Below are positions 8,362 to 19,113 of a stretch of DNA of 64,000 bases, in pieces. Numbering within the stretch: position 1 is the stretch's first letter; each line of letters begins with the position of its first letter. The translations under genes were made by a program, and so were the position numbers. Source of the DNA: Paraburkholderia podalyriae. GTDB taxonomy: Bacteria; Pseudomonadota; Gammaproteobacteria; Burkholderiales; Burkholderiaceae. The notes under the pieces are model-generated. The model saw nothing but the letters and a program-made list of their open reading frames with translations, made no database searches and was not told the origin of the DNA. The stretch spans positions 248,001 to 312,000 of the forward strand of contig NZ_VZQQ01000001.1 in assembly GCF_014397785.1 (NCBI RefSeq), given 5' to 3'.

Positions 8362-8898
8362 TTACGCCGCCTGCTTCGGCTTGTCTTCGGCATTCAGCAG
8401 ATCGACATAGGCGACCGGCACCAGATCCGCCTCCGGGACGCCGAGGCTTTTGAACATCGCATGTGCTTCGGCGTGGCCGCCTTCTTCGTCGTCGTCCTGC
8501 GCGAGTACCACTTCGAGTTCGACGAAATCGCCGAGACCGTCGACGCGATCCAGATGAATCCGCGTGCGCCCGCTCAGATACACGTGCCGCTCCTTCGAGA
8601 CGATGCCGCGCGTGGTCAGCGCGGTCGCGAGCAGCGCATGCATCGCTTCGGGATTCGTGACCGGACTGCGCGTGTAGTACGACGCCTTCGGGCCGTCGCG
8701 GTCGTCGCGCTGGTAGAAGATCAGTTCGGCCGGCGTGCCGTCGTCGAATTGGCGCAGCTTCAGGCGGCCGCGCGGCACGTCGTAGAAAAAGTCCTGCTGG
8801 CGGAAGATCAGCGGCGCGTCCGTCGCGAGCTGCGCGGCGCGCTCGCGCAGTTGCTCGAAATGCTGGGCGCGGGCTTTGATTTCGATGTTGCGTGCCAT
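8362..8898 (-). CDS. CYTH-domain protein (class IV adenylate cyclase/thiamine triphosphatase-like)
   Basis: 178 residues from the ATG at 8896-8898 (MARNIEIKAR), preceded by AGGAG; an upstream ATG 26 codons away lacks a site. The defining ExExK-type strand is present as NIEIKAR, followed by FFYDVPRGRLKLRQ and RTRIHLDRVDGLGDFVELEVVL, the successive charged strands of the triphosphate tunnel. Family members hydrolyse inorganic or nucleoside triphosphates or make cAMP; which applies here cannot be told from sequence. It is monocistronic and convergent with the Lrp gene. Confidence 0.85.
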   Translation of the reverse strand: MARNIEIKARAQHFEQLRERAAQLATDAPLIFRQQDFFYDVPRGRLKLRQFDDGTPAELIFYQRDDRDGPKASYYTRSPVTNPEAMHALLATALTTRGIVSKERHVYLSGRTRIHLDRVDGLGDFVELEVVLAQDDDEEGGHAEAHAMFKSLGVPEADLVPVAYVDLLNAEDKPKQAA

Positions 8899-9023
8899 AT
8901 CAGGCTCCTGTGATGGGCTAAGTGAACGGAAAGCGCCGCGAGGCCGCTGTGTGGGCGCAAACCGACAATCTAGCAAAATCTTCGTGACAGCCCGGTTTTA
9001 GCACTGGCAAGTGAAGGGTGGGC

Positions 9024-9039
9024 ATTAGCGCGGCTCATA
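9024..9039. repeat. 16-base repeat, copy 1 (after lysR)
   Basis: ATTAGCGCGGCTCATA here and ATTAGCGCGGCTTATA at 9974-9989 differ at one base and lie in the same orientation, one on each side of the LysR gene. Confidence 0.8.
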
Positions 9040-9065
9040 TCGCAACCGAGGCGGATCCTCCTCGC

Positions 9066-9965
9066 TCAGATCGCCCACTGCTGTTCGATCAGCTTCAATG
9101 CGGCCGCGATCACCGGCTCGTCCTTACGCTCGTCGAGCGTGATGAAGCTCAGCTGCGTCGGCACCGTAATGCCGTCGACGATCGTCAGCGCGTGCGCGTG
9201 CGCCTCGGCGATCGCAGTCGCGTCGCGCGCGAGCGTAAGACCGACGCCCGACTTGACGAGATCGAGCATCGACGGCTCCTGATCCACCTCGGCTACCTTG
9301 ACGGGCTTCACACCCGCCTCGCCAAAACAGCGCGACAGCAGGCGGTTGTGCGCGGACGCCGGCGGCGTCCAGATCCACGGCAGCGCCGCGAGCGAGCGCC
9401 AGTCGCGCGCATTCTTCACGCGATCTTTCCAGCCCGCCGGTGCAAGCACGCGGTACTGGAAATGCGTCAGCGTGACCGCGTGAAAGGTGACGCCGTCGCG
9501 CGTGTCGTCGTCGGACGGCAGGCCAATGTAATAGCCGACGTCGAGTTCGCCCGCGCGAATCTGTTCGCGCACCCATCCCGACATGCCGTGACGCAGGGCG
9601 GTTTCGATTTGCGGCCAGGTTTCGACGAGCTGCTTCAGGAAACCGCCGAGGCGCAAAAACGCCGGGTCGAGAATCGTGCCGATGCGCAGACGCCCGCGCA
9701 TTTCCTGGCACAGCGATTGCGCCGCGCGTTGTACGTCGGCAGCCGCGCCGAGCGCGCGTTCGGCGTGCGGCAGCAGCGCCTGGCCGTCGCGCGTGAGCGC
9801 AAGCCCGTGCGAACCGCGGGTGAACAACGTCACGCCGAGCGTCTCCTGCAAGTGCTTGATTTGCAAGCTGACGGCAGGTTGGGTCAGATGCAGTTGCACC
9901 GCGGCGCGCGTGAGGTTGCCCTCGCGTGCGACGGTGACGAATGCCCTAAGCAGAGTCAGATCCAT
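9066..9965 (-). CDS. LysR-type transcriptional regulator
   Basis: 299 residues, the standard LTTR length. The N-terminal winged HTH reads [36 protein letters not shown], and the effector domain starts near residue 90 (GRLRIGTI). It is transcribed divergently from mmsA with a 146-base gap, the usual arrangement for an LTTR controlling its neighbour. It is therefore a likely regulator of mmsA and the GMC oxidoreductase. A near-perfect 16-base repeat brackets the gene, and TGAG-N5-CTCA lies at 9997-10009. Confidence 0.93.
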   Translation of the reverse strand: MDLTLLRAFVTVAREGNLTRAAVQLHLTQPAVSLQIKHLQETLGVTLFTRGSHGLALTRDGQALLPHAERALGAAADVQRAAQSLCQEMRGRLRIGTILDPAFLRLGGFLKQLVETWPQIETALRHGMSGWVREQIRAGELDVGYYIGLPSDDDTRDGVTFHAVTLTHFQYRVLAPAGWKDRVKNARDWRSLAALPWIWTPPASAHNRLLSRCFGEAGVKPVKVAEVDQEPSMLDLVKSGVGLTLARDATAIAEAHAHALTIVDGITVPTQLSFITLDERKDEPVIAAALKLIEQQWAI

Positions 9966-9973
9966 ACCTTGAT

Positions 9974-10009
9974 ATTAGCGCGGCTTATAGGGCAGTTGAG
10001 CATTTCTCA
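9974..10009. promoter_or_regulatory. Candidate LysR operator region between lysR and mmsA
   Basis: It contains repeat copy 2 (9974-9989, ATTAGCGCGGCTTATA) starting 9 bases before the lysR start codon, and the inverted repeat TGAG-CATTT-CTCA at 9997-10009. Such a position fits LTTR autoregulation and control of mmsA, but binding is inferred. Confidence 0.35.
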
Positions 10010-10111
10010 TTGGATTTGTCGCCTCGGGGCGCCGTACGCTTGGCGTTCAGCACGCCTGGGTGCGTGGCATCGAGGCGCAAGGCGGAAGATTTCACAGCAA
10101 AGGGGAACGAG

Positions 10112-11665
<1,554 letters not shown>

Positions 11666-11749
11666 CGTGGGGCTTTGCGCGACATCAAGTCGGCACGCGC
11701 GCCAGCAAAAAAACAAAAGCGCGCCGCAAAATGATCAGGAGACTGAACG

Positions 11750-13465
11750 ATGAGTCATAGCGACAGTACGTCCCGCGCCGCACCGCGGCTCGAAGGCGAG
11801 TTCGACTACATCATTGTCGGCGCGGGCACCGCGGGCTGCGTGCTGGCGAACCGGCTCACCGAAGATCCCGACATCCAGGTGCTGCTGCTCGAAGCCGGCG
11901 GCAAGGACGACTATCACTGGATTCACGTGCCGGTCGGCTACCTCTACTGCATTGGCAACCCGCGCACGGACTGGCTGTACCGGACCCAGGCCGAGCCGGG
12001 TTTGAACGGCCGCGCGCTGTCGTATCCGCGTGGGCGCGTGCTCGGCGGCAGTTCGTCGATCAACGGCATGATCTATATGCGCGGCCAGCGCGAAGACTAC
12101 GACGAATGGGCGCGCGTGACGAACGACAGCACGTGGTCATGGAACGCGGTGCTGCCGGTCTTCAAGCGCAGCGAAGATCATCACGGCGGCGCCAACGAAG
12201 CGCACGGCGCGGGCGGACCATGGCGGGTCGAAAAGCAGCGCCTCAAATGGAAGATTCTCGAAGAGTTCGCGCAAGCCGCGCAGCAAACCGGCATTCCCGC
12301 CACCGACGATTTCAATCGCGGCGACAACACCGGCGTCGGCTACTTCGACGTCAATCAGAAGCACGGCATTCGCTGGAACGCGTCGAAGGCTTTTTTGCGG
12401 CCCGCGTTGAAGCGCGCGAATCTCACGGTCATCACCGGTGCCCACACGCAGCGCATCGTATTCGATGGCCGTCGCTGCACGGGTGTCGAATATCGGGGCG
12501 GCGACGTCGACTATCTCGCCAAAGCGCGATGCGAAGTGATCCTTTCCGCGGGCGCGGTCAACTCGCCGCAACTGCTCGAATTGTCCGGGCTCGGCGATGG
12601 TGTGCGTCTGCGGAATCTCGGCATCGAGGTCGTTCGGGATCTGCGCGGCGTCGGCGAAAACCTGCAGGACCATCTGCAATTGCGCATGGCGTATCAGGTG
12701 CAAGGCGTGCGCACGCTGAACACGATGTCCGCGCACTGGTGGGGCAAGCTGATGATCGGCATGCAGTACGCGTTGTTTCAGAGCGGACCGATGTCGATGG
12801 CGCCGTCGCAACTCGGCGCGTTCGCGAAGTCCGACGCCGACGATCACTCGCTGTCGCGACCCGACCTCGAGTATCACGTGCAGCCTTTGTCGCTCGATCG
12901 CTTCGGCGAACCGCTGCATCGCTTCAATGCGTTCACGGCTTCTGTGTGTCATTTGCGCCCCACATCGCGCGGCAGCATTCATATAGCGTCGGCCGACGCT
13001 TGTGCACCACCGTTGATCGCGCCGAATTATCTGTCGACCGGGTACGACCGCCACGTAGCCGCGAACGCGCTACGTGTCACGCGTCGCATCGTCGCGGCGC
13101 CCGCGCTCGCGCGCTATCAGCCGCGCGAGATTCTGCCAGGTCTCCAATATCAGAGTGAAGAAGAATTGCAGCAGGCCGCGGGCGCGGTCGGCACGACGAT
13201 CTTCCATCCGGTCGGCACCTGTCGCATGGGTACGAACGACGATCCCGCCGCGGTCGTCGACAACCGGCTACGGGTTCTCGGAGTCGAGGGCTTACGTGTC
13301 GTCGATGCTTCGGTGATGCCCAACATCACCTCGGGCAATACCAATTCGCCGACGTTGATGATCGCCGAGCGCGCGAGCGACATGATCCGCGAGGATCGTC
13401 GCGCGCGCGTGAGCGGCAGCATGGCCGCGCATACCGGTGTCGACGCGTCGATGTCAGCTGTGTGA
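11750..13465 (+). CDS. GMC-family FAD-dependent alcohol/choline dehydrogenase-like oxidoreductase
   Basis: 571 residues. The FAD-binding motif DYIIVGAGTAGCVLANRL lies at 15-35. GMC signature 1 is PRGRVLGGSSSINGMIYMRG, signature 2 is SAGAVNSPQLLELSGLG, and the catalytic His is in TIFHPVGTCRMG, with the second active-site position in NTNSPTLMIAERA. It oxidises a primary alcohol to an aldehyde; the substrate is not readable. No signal peptide is seen. Placement between mmsA and a Liv-type importer suggests a catabolic island that imports a compound, oxidises it and feeds it to MmsA. That pathway is inference. Confidence 0.92.
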   Translation: MSHSDSTSRAAPRLEGEFDYIIVGAGTAGCVLANRLTEDPDIQVLLLEAGGKDDYHWIHVPVGYLYCIGNPRTDWLYRTQAEPGLNGRALSYPRGRVLGGSSSINGMIYMRGQREDYDEWARVTNDSTWSWNAVLPVFKRSEDHHGGANEAHGAGGPWRVEKQRLKWKILEEFAQAAQQTGIPATDDFNRGDNTGVGYFDVNQKHGIRWNASKAFLRPALKRANLTVITGAHTQRIVFDGRRCTGVEYRGGDVDYLAKARCEVILSAGAVNSPQLLELSGLGDGVRLRNLGIEVVRDLRGVGENLQDHLQLRMAYQVQGVRTLNTMSAHWWGKLMIGMQYALFQSGPMSMAPSQLGAFAKSDADDHSLSRPDLEYHVQPLSLDRFGEPLHRFNAFTASVCHLRPTSRGSIHIASADACAPPLIAPNYLSTGYDRHVAANALRVTRRIVAAPALARYQPREILPGLQYQSEEELQQAAGAVGTTIFHPVGTCRMGTNDDPAAVVDNRLRVLGVEGLRVVDASVMPNITSGNTNSPTLMIAERASDMIREDRRARVSGSMAAHTGVDASMSAV

Positions 13466-13570
13466 CATCACTGGGTGAGCGCATCGGTCAGGTTTTCCGC
13501 CGCGTACGTGAAACGTGTGAACCGCGCGTCATATACGCACGGCGCGGGCCTCGTTCCCTAAGTGCAAATC

Positions 13571-13594
13571 CCAATGATTGCGCTGCATCATTGG
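13571..13594. promoter_or_regulatory. Perfect inverted repeat upstream of the first liv cluster
   Basis: CCAATGAT (13571-13578), an 8-base spacer and ATCATTGG (13587-13594) form a dyad 160 bases before the LivG start. The size and symmetry fit an operator for a dimeric regulator, but no T tract or promoter assignment is clear. Confidence 0.35.
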
Positions 13595-13754
13595 CGCGAC
13601 AATGGCAGCCATGCTGCGTGCCACGCCATGGATAACCGTACGGATTGGTGCAGCACGCCAAGGAGCGGCAAGGGGTGCCGCAAACATAACAAGTCGCGCA
13701 GAGTTTCGCGCGGAAAGGTCGTAATGCTTCGCCTTACTCCGTATGGAAGGGAAC

Positions 13755-14534
13755 ATGATTCTCGGCGATACGATTCTCGAAACGCGGGGCCTCACCCGTG
13801 AGTTCAAAGGCTTTGTCGCCGTGAACGGCGTGAACCTGCGCGTGCGCCGTGGCTCGATCCATGCGCTGATCGGCCCCAATGGAGCGGGCAAGACCACCTG
13901 CTTCAACCTGCTCACCAAATTTCTCGAGCCCACCGCGGGCCAGATCGTTTTCAACGGTGTCGATATCACCGGCGAACGTCCCGCGCAGATCGCGCGGCGC
14001 GGCATCATCCGTTCGTTCCAGATTTCCGCGGTATTTCCGCATCTGACGGCATTGCAGAACGTGCGCATCGGGTTGCAGCGCTCACTCGGCACCGCATTTC
14101 ACTTCTGGAAGAGCGAGCGTACGTTGCGGCGTCTGAACGATCGCGCGATGGATCTGCTGACCCAGGTCGGCCTGACCGATTTCGCGGATGTATTGACCGT
14201 CGAGCTTGCATACGGCCGCAAGCGCGCGCTCGAAATCGCGACCACGCTCGCGATGGAACCCGAACTGATGTTGCTCGACGAGCCGACGCAAGGCATGGGT
14301 CATGAGGACGTCGATCGCGTGACCGCGCTGATCAAAAAAGTATCGGCGGGCCGCACGATTCTGATGGTCGAGCACAACATGAACGTGATCGCCGGTATCT
14401 CCGACACGATCACCGTACTGCAACGGGGTGAAGTGCTCGCCGAGGGCAGCTACGCGGAAGTGTCGAAGAATCCGCTCGTGATGCAAGCCTACATGGGCAG
14501 CGCCGACGCGGCGCTCGCCGGAGCCCACGCATGA
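13755..14534 (+). CDS. livG: Branched-chain-type ABC transporter ATP-binding protein (LivG family)
   Basis: 259 residues from ATG 13755; GGAAGGG lies 4-10 bases upstream, while an ATG four codons earlier overlaps that site. Walker A is GPNGAGKTT, the Q-loop follows in RSFQISAVFPHLT, the signature region is LAYGRKRALEIATTLA, Walker B is LMLLDEPTQG, and the switch His is in MVEHNM. It energises an importer with the permeases at 16756 and 17637 and the partner ATPase that overlaps it by 4 bases. The family moves branched-chain amino acids, amides, urea or aromatic acids; the substrate here is unknown. Confidence 0.93.
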   Translation: MILGDTILETRGLTREFKGFVAVNGVNLRVRRGSIHALIGPNGAGKTTCFNLLTKFLEPTAGQIVFNGVDITGERPAQIARRGIIRSFQISAVFPHLTALQNVRIGLQRSLGTAFHFWKSERTLRRLNDRAMDLLTQVGLTDFADVLTVELAYGRKRALEIATTLAMEPELMLLDEPTQGMGHEDVDRVTALIKKVSAGRTILMVEHNMNVIAGISDTITVLQRGEVLAEGSYAEVSKNPLVMQAYMGSADAALAGAHA

Positions 14535-15289
14535 ATACGACGGTCGAGCGCGAAGGCCTCGAAGCGAACCAAACGAAAAGCGGCGCACCCGCGCTGGAAA
14601 TCGCGGGACTGCAAGCCTGGTACGGGGAATCCCACATTCTGCACGGCGTCGATCTGTCGGTCGGCCGCGGCGAAGTCGTGACGCTGCTCGGCCGTAACGG
14701 CGCGGGCCGCACCACGACGCTGCGCGCGATCATGGGCCTCACGGGTCGCCGTACCGGCTCGATCCGTATCGACGGACGCGAAACGATCGGCCTGCCCACG
14801 CATCGCATCGCGCATTGCGGCATTGGCTACTGCCCGGAAGAGCGCGGCATTTTTTCGAGCCTGTCGTGCGAGGAAAATCTGTTGCTGCCGCCGCCCGTCG
14901 GCGACAAGGCGCACATGATGTCGCTCGAGGAAATCTACGCGATGTTCCCGAATCTGCAGGAGCGGCGCATGAGTCAGGGCACGCGGCTCTCAGGCGGCGA
15001 ACAGCAAATGCTCGCGGTCGCGCGGATTCTGCGTACCGGCGCGAATCTGCTGCTGCTCGACGAAATCTCGGAAGGGCTCGCGCCCGTGATCGTGCAGGCG
15101 CTTGCGCGCATGATCGTTACGCTGAGGGCGCGCGGCTACACGATCGTGATGGTCGAGCAGAACTTCCGCTTCGCCGCGCCGCTCGCGGATCGTTTCTATG
15201 TGATGGAGCACGGCATGATCGTCGAGCATTTCGGGGCCAGCGAGCTCGAAGGCAAGATGCCGGTGCTGCACGATTTACTGGGCGTATAG
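14531..15289 (+). CDS. livF: ABC transporter ATP-binding protein (LivF family) with Arg in Walker A
   Basis: 252 residues, start overlapping livG by 4 bases (ATGA). The signature LSGGEQQMLAVARIL, switch His region and LAPVIVQAL tail are normal LivF features. Walker A reads GRNGAGRTTT: the lysine that holds the ATP phosphates is Arg (CGC). Walker B is LLLLDEISEG, with Ile in place of the usual Pro after DE. The substitution needs more than one base change from AAG, so it is not a simple sequencing error. The LivG partner has an intact site, so the pair may work with one good ATPase site, or this subfamily may tolerate Arg. Confidence 0.92.
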   Translation: MNTTVEREGLEANQTKSGAPALEIAGLQAWYGESHILHGVDLSVGRGEVVTLLGRNGAGRTTTLRAIMGLTGRRTGSIRIDGRETIGLPTHRIAHCGIGYCPEERGIFSSLSCEENLLLPPPVGDKAHMMSLEEIYAMFPNLQERRMSQGTRLSGGEQQMLAVARILRTGANLLLLDEISEGLAPVIVQALARMIVTLRARGYTIVMVEQNFRFAAPLADRFYVMEHGMIVEHFGASELEGKMPVLHDLLGV

Positions 15290-15351
15290 ACACGGACATA
15301 CTCGCGCCCGACTGCCTCTGATAACCACAAGCGAAGAACCAGGAGACACGC

Positions 15352-16566
15352 ATGAAAAGGAACCCACTCGCGCGGCTTGCCTCACTCTGTTTCGCGGTCG
15401 CCGCTGGCACCGCACTGACGCTGGGTAGCGCGCAAGCGGCCGACGATGCCGTGAAGATCGGCTTCATTACGGATATGTCGGGGCTGTACGCGGATATCGA
15501 CGGGCAGGGCGGTCTTGAAGCGATCCGGATGGCGGTCGCCGACTTCGGTGGCAAGGTCAACGGCAAACCGATCACGGTGCTGTACGCGGATCACCAGAAC
15601 AAGGCGGACATCGCGGCATCGCGCGCTCGCGAGTGGTTCGACCGAGACGGCGTGGACATGGTGATCGGCGGCACGAACTCGGCGACCGCGCTGTCGACTA
15701 ACACCGTCGCGGGCGAGAAGCACAAGGTCTATATCAGCGTCGGCGCCGGCGCCGATACGTTGACTAACGAGCAATGCACGCCGTACACGATCCACTACGC
15801 ATACGACACGACCGCGCTCGCGAACGGCACGGGCTCGGCCGTGACGAAGCAGGGCGGCAAGACTTGGTACTTCCTGACGGCAGACTACGCATTCGGCAAG
15901 GCGCTCGAAAAAGCGACCTCGGATGTCGTGAAGGCGAACGGCGGCCAGGTGCTGGGCGCGGTGCGTCATCCGCTGTCGGCGTCGGACTTCTCGTCGTTCC
16001 TGCTGCAGGCGCAGGCGTCGAAGGCACAGATCCTCGGCCTCGCGAACGCGGGCGGCGACACGATCAACGCGATCAAGGCCGCGAAGGAATTCGGCATCAC
16101 CAAGACGATGAAGCTCGCCGCGCTGCTGATGTTCATCAACGACGTGCACAGCCTCGGTCTCGAAACGACGCAAGGTCTCGTGTTGACCGACAGCTGGTAC
16201 TGGAACAAGGACGCCGACACGCGTAAGTGGTCGCAGCGCTACTTCGACAAGATGAAGAAGATGCCGTCGAGCCTGCAGGCTGCCGACTACTCGGCGGCGA
16301 TGAACTATCTGAAGGCGGTGCAGGCGGTGGGCTCGACCGATCCGGACAAGGTGATGGCGCAGTTGCACAAGACGAAGATCGACGACTTCTACGCGAAGGG
16401 CTACATCCGTCAGGACGGCAGCATGATCCACGACATGTACCTGATGCAGGTGAAGACGCCGGCCGAATCGAAGGAGCCGTGGGATTACTACAAGATCACT
16501 GCGACGATTCCGGGCGATCAGGTCTTCACGACCAAGGCGCAGACCCGCTGCGCGCTGTGGAAGTAA
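15352..16566 (+). CDS. Periplasmic substrate-binding protein, LivK/amide type
   Basis: 404 residues with a signal peptide of about 29 (basic start MKRNP, hydrophobic core, AQAADD cleavage region). The mature start VKIGFITDMSGLYADIDGQGGLEA is the type I periplasmic binding fold. YADHQNKADIA and SATALSTNTVAGEKHKVYIS are typical lobe motifs. It binds the ligand and delivers it to the LivH/LivM channel encoded downstream. It lies in the operon between the ATPases and permeases, preceded by AGGAG. The ligand is not readable; the amide/aromatic branch of the family is as likely as branched-chain amino acids. Confidence 0.9.
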   Translation: MKRNPLARLASLCFAVAAGTALTLGSAQAADDAVKIGFITDMSGLYADIDGQGGLEAIRMAVADFGGKVNGKPITVLYADHQNKADIAASRAREWFDRDGVDMVIGGTNSATALSTNTVAGEKHKVYISVGAGADTLTNEQCTPYTIHYAYDTTALANGTGSAVTKQGGKTWYFLTADYAFGKALEKATSDVVKANGGQVLGAVRHPLSASDFSSFLLQAQASKAQILGLANAGGDTINAIKAAKEFGITKTMKLAALLMFINDVHSLGLETTQGLVLTDSWYWNKDADTRKWSQRYFDKMKKMPSSLQAADYSAAMNYLKAVQAVGSTDPDKVMAQLHKTKIDDFYAKGYIRQDGSMIHDMYLMQVKTPAESKEPWDYYKITATIPGDQVFTTKAQTRCALWK

Positions 16567-16755
16567 GCGCGGGCGCAGTGAGCGGTCGAGGACCGCGCAG
16601 ACCTGAGAGAACCGCCGGCGCTGCAGGGGCACGCGCTGGCGGATGACCGTTTCAGATGCCGCACGCGATGGGCAGCGTCGCCGCTTGTCGCGTGCCGGCC
16701 CGATCGTGCGTCACCGATCTCACCTTGACGATGGCTTGAAGGGCTAAGGGCTTCA

Positions 16756-17640
16756 ATGGACATCTTTGGCGTTCCGCTACCCGCGATGCTGAGCCAGCTT
16801 CTGCTCGGGCTCGTGAACGGCTCGTTCTACGCGATTCTGAGCCTTGGGCTGGCGGTTATTTTCGGCCTGCTCAACGTGATCAACTTCGCGCATGGCGCGC
16901 TGTTCATGCTCGGGGCGATGCTCGCGTGGATGGGGCTGTCGTATTTCAATCTGCCGTACTGGGTGATGCTCGTGCTCGCGCCGGTGATCGTTGGGCTCGT
17001 CGGCGTCGGGATCGAGCGCTCGATGCTGCGCTGGCTTTACAAGCTCGATCATCTGTATGGCCTGTTGCTGACGTTTGGCCTCACGCTCGTGATCGAGGGC
17101 GTGTTCCATTCGATCTACGGCTCGTCGGGCCAGCCGTACGACGTGCCGTCGGTGCTGTCGGGCGCGACCAATCTCGGCTTCATGTATCTGCCGAACTATC
17201 GCGCGTGGGTGGTCGTCGCGTCGCTTGTGGTGTGCTTTGCGACCTGGTTCGTGATCGAGAAGACGCGGCTTGGCGCGTATCTGCGCGCGGGCACCGAAAA
17301 CCCGAAGCTCGTCGAGGCGTTCGGCATCAACGTGCCGCTGATGATTACGCTGACCTACGGCTTCGGCGTCGCGCTCGCGGCGTTTGCCGGCGTGCTCGCC
17401 GCGCCGGTGATTCAGGTTTCGCCGCTGATGGGCCAGTCGATGATCATCACCGTGTTCGCGGTGGTCGTGATCGGTGGCATGGGCTCGATCATGGGCTCGA
17501 TTCTGACCGGCCTGATGCTCGGCGTGGTCGAAGGACTGACGCGGGTGTACTACCCCGAAGCGTCGGCGACCGTCGTCTTCGTGATCATGGCGCTCGTGTT
17601 GCTCGTGCGTCCGGCGGGTCTTTTCGGCAGGGAAAAATGA
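16756..17640 (+). CDS. livH: Branched-chain-type ABC permease (LivH family)
   Basis: 294 residues, about eight transmembrane segments. GLVNGSFYAILSLGLAVIFGLLNVINFAHGALFMLGA is the family N-terminus; GLLLTFGLTLVIEG, GINVPLMITLTYGFGVALAAFAGVLAAPV and VVVIGGMGSIMGSILTG carry the coupling-helix region. It forms half of the inner-membrane channel. Its stop codon overlaps the start of livM (ATGA), so the two are translationally coupled. The preceding 189-base gap after the binding-protein gene contains no other gene. Confidence 0.93.
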   Translation: MDIFGVPLPAMLSQLLLGLVNGSFYAILSLGLAVIFGLLNVINFAHGALFMLGAMLAWMGLSYFNLPYWVMLVLAPVIVGLVGVGIERSMLRWLYKLDHLYGLLLTFGLTLVIEGVFHSIYGSSGQPYDVPSVLSGATNLGFMYLPNYRAWVVVASLVVCFATWFVIEKTRLGAYLRAGTENPKLVEAFGINVPLMITLTYGFGVALAAFAGVLAAPVIQVSPLMGQSMIITVFAVVVIGGMGSIMGSILTGLMLGVVEGLTRVYYPEASATVVFVIMALVLLVRPAGLFGREK

Positions 17641-18611
17641 TGCAGAGAAAAGTGCTCTACGGTCTGCTGCTGCTCGCGCTGCTCGCGGTGCCGCTGCTCG
17701 GCATCTACCCGCTCTTCGTGATGAAGGTGCTGTGCTTCGCGCTGTTCGCGGGCGCCTTCAATCTGCTGATCGGCTATACGGGCTTGCTGTCCTTCGGTCA
17801 TGCGATGTTTCTCGCGTCGGCCGGTTACGTGACCGGCTATGCGATACAGACGCTCGGCTTTTCGCCGGAGCTCGGCGTGCTGAGCGGCACCGCGGCGGCG
17901 ACGCTGCTTGGGCTCGTCGTCGGCTTCTTCGCGATTCGCCGTCAGGGTATCTACTTCGCGATGGTGACGCTCGCGCTCGCGCAGATGGTCTACTTCGTGT
18001 TCCTGCAGACGCCGTTCACGCACGGGGAAGACGGCCTGCAAGGGGTGCCGCGCGGCAAGCTGTTCGGCGTGCTCGATCTCTCTTCGGACGTCGCGCTGTA
18101 TTTCGTCGTGCTCGCGGTGATCGTCGCGGCGTTCCTGCTGATCGTGCGGATCGTGCATTCGCCGTTCGGGCAGGTACTCGTCGCGATCAAGGAAAACGAG
18201 CCGCGCGCGGTATCGCTCGGCTATGACACCGACCGTTTCAAGCTGCTCGCATTCATTCTGTCGGCCGGCATCGCGGGTCTCGCCGGTTCGCTGAAAGTGT
18301 TGGTGCAGGGCTTCGAAACGCTGAGCGATGCCTATTGGACGATGTCCGGCCTCGTGATCCTGATGACGCTGGTGGGCGGCATGGGCACGCTGTTCGGCCC
18401 ATTGGTCGGGGCCGCGCTGATCGTGTCGCTCGAAGACCGGCTCGGCGATATCGGCTCGGCGCTCGCGTCGATGACCGGGATCGACTGGTTCCGCTCACTT
18501 GGCGAGTCGGTGACGATCGTCACGGGGCTGATTTTTATCGCGTGCGTGCTGGCGTTCCGGCGCGGCATCGTCGGTGAAATCGTCGCGCGAGTGCGGCCGT
18601 TGCGGGCTTGA
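17637..18611 (+). CDS. livM: Branched-chain-type ABC permease (LivM family)
   Basis: 324 residues from ATG 17637, overlapping livH by 4 bases; a second ATG follows immediately. AGAFNLLIGYTGLLSFGHAMF is the LivM hallmark, RRQGIYFAMVTLALAQMVYF the central helix, and ENEPRAVSLGYDTDRFKLLAF the cytoplasmic coupling loop before LVGGMGTLFGPLVGA. Eight or nine transmembrane segments. It is the second half of the channel and the last gene of this cluster; a terminator does not appear until 18916-18952. Confidence 0.93.
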   Translation: MMQRKVLYGLLLLALLAVPLLGIYPLFVMKVLCFALFAGAFNLLIGYTGLLSFGHAMFLASAGYVTGYAIQTLGFSPELGVLSGTAAATLLGLVVGFFAIRRQGIYFAMVTLALAQMVYFVFLQTPFTHGEDGLQGVPRGKLFGVLDLSSDVALYFVVLAVIVAAFLLIVRIVHSPFGQVLVAIKENEPRAVSLGYDTDRFKLLAFILSAGIAGLAGSLKVLVQGFETLSDAYWTMSGLVILMTLVGGMGTLFGPLVGAALIVSLEDRLGDIGSALASMTGIDWFRSLGESVTIVTGLIFIACVLAFRRGIVGEIVARVRPLRA

Positions 18612-18915
18612 GTGCGTCTGCTTGATCCCGCCCGCAAGGTGCCGCGCTTGATGCAGTGCGATACGCAATTGCTTCGGCATCCGATTGACTTGCCTCTCGT
18701 GCCGAGGGTGCGCCGAATCAGCGGTTCAGCGAAGCTGTGGCAAGCCGTGTGACAAAATTGGTCGAACGCGCCCCGATTCGGTGCGGCACTGCACCACTAG
18801 GGTAATTGCTAGTTGTTACTACTAAGGGGGTCGTTTAATCTTCATCCAGTTCTGATGCACCACGAATTTGCAGGTGGAGAACGAGGAGACAATTGAGGCA
18901 CTCAGTGCCCACGAG

Positions 18916-18952
18916 AAAGCGCTGTTGGATTGATATCCAACAGCGCTTTTTT
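18916..18952 (+). terminator. Strong Rho-independent terminator
   Basis: AAAGCGCTGTTGGAT (18916-18930) pairs perfectly with ATCCAACAGCGCTTT (18935-18949) around TGAT, followed by more T. A 15-base-pair stem. Confidence 0.88.
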
Positions 18953-19113
18953 GTTTTGTATTTTTGGGCCTTCTTCGGGCCAATATTTCGGCTATTTCGC
19001 GAGCCATTTGATAATCTTCGCAAATCGCTGCATGTCAGCGTCACAAGCCTGCGAAACGCTTGCAGCACGGCACTTGCGTCCGCTAAACTCGCTATTCACC
19101 GACCACTGGGTTG

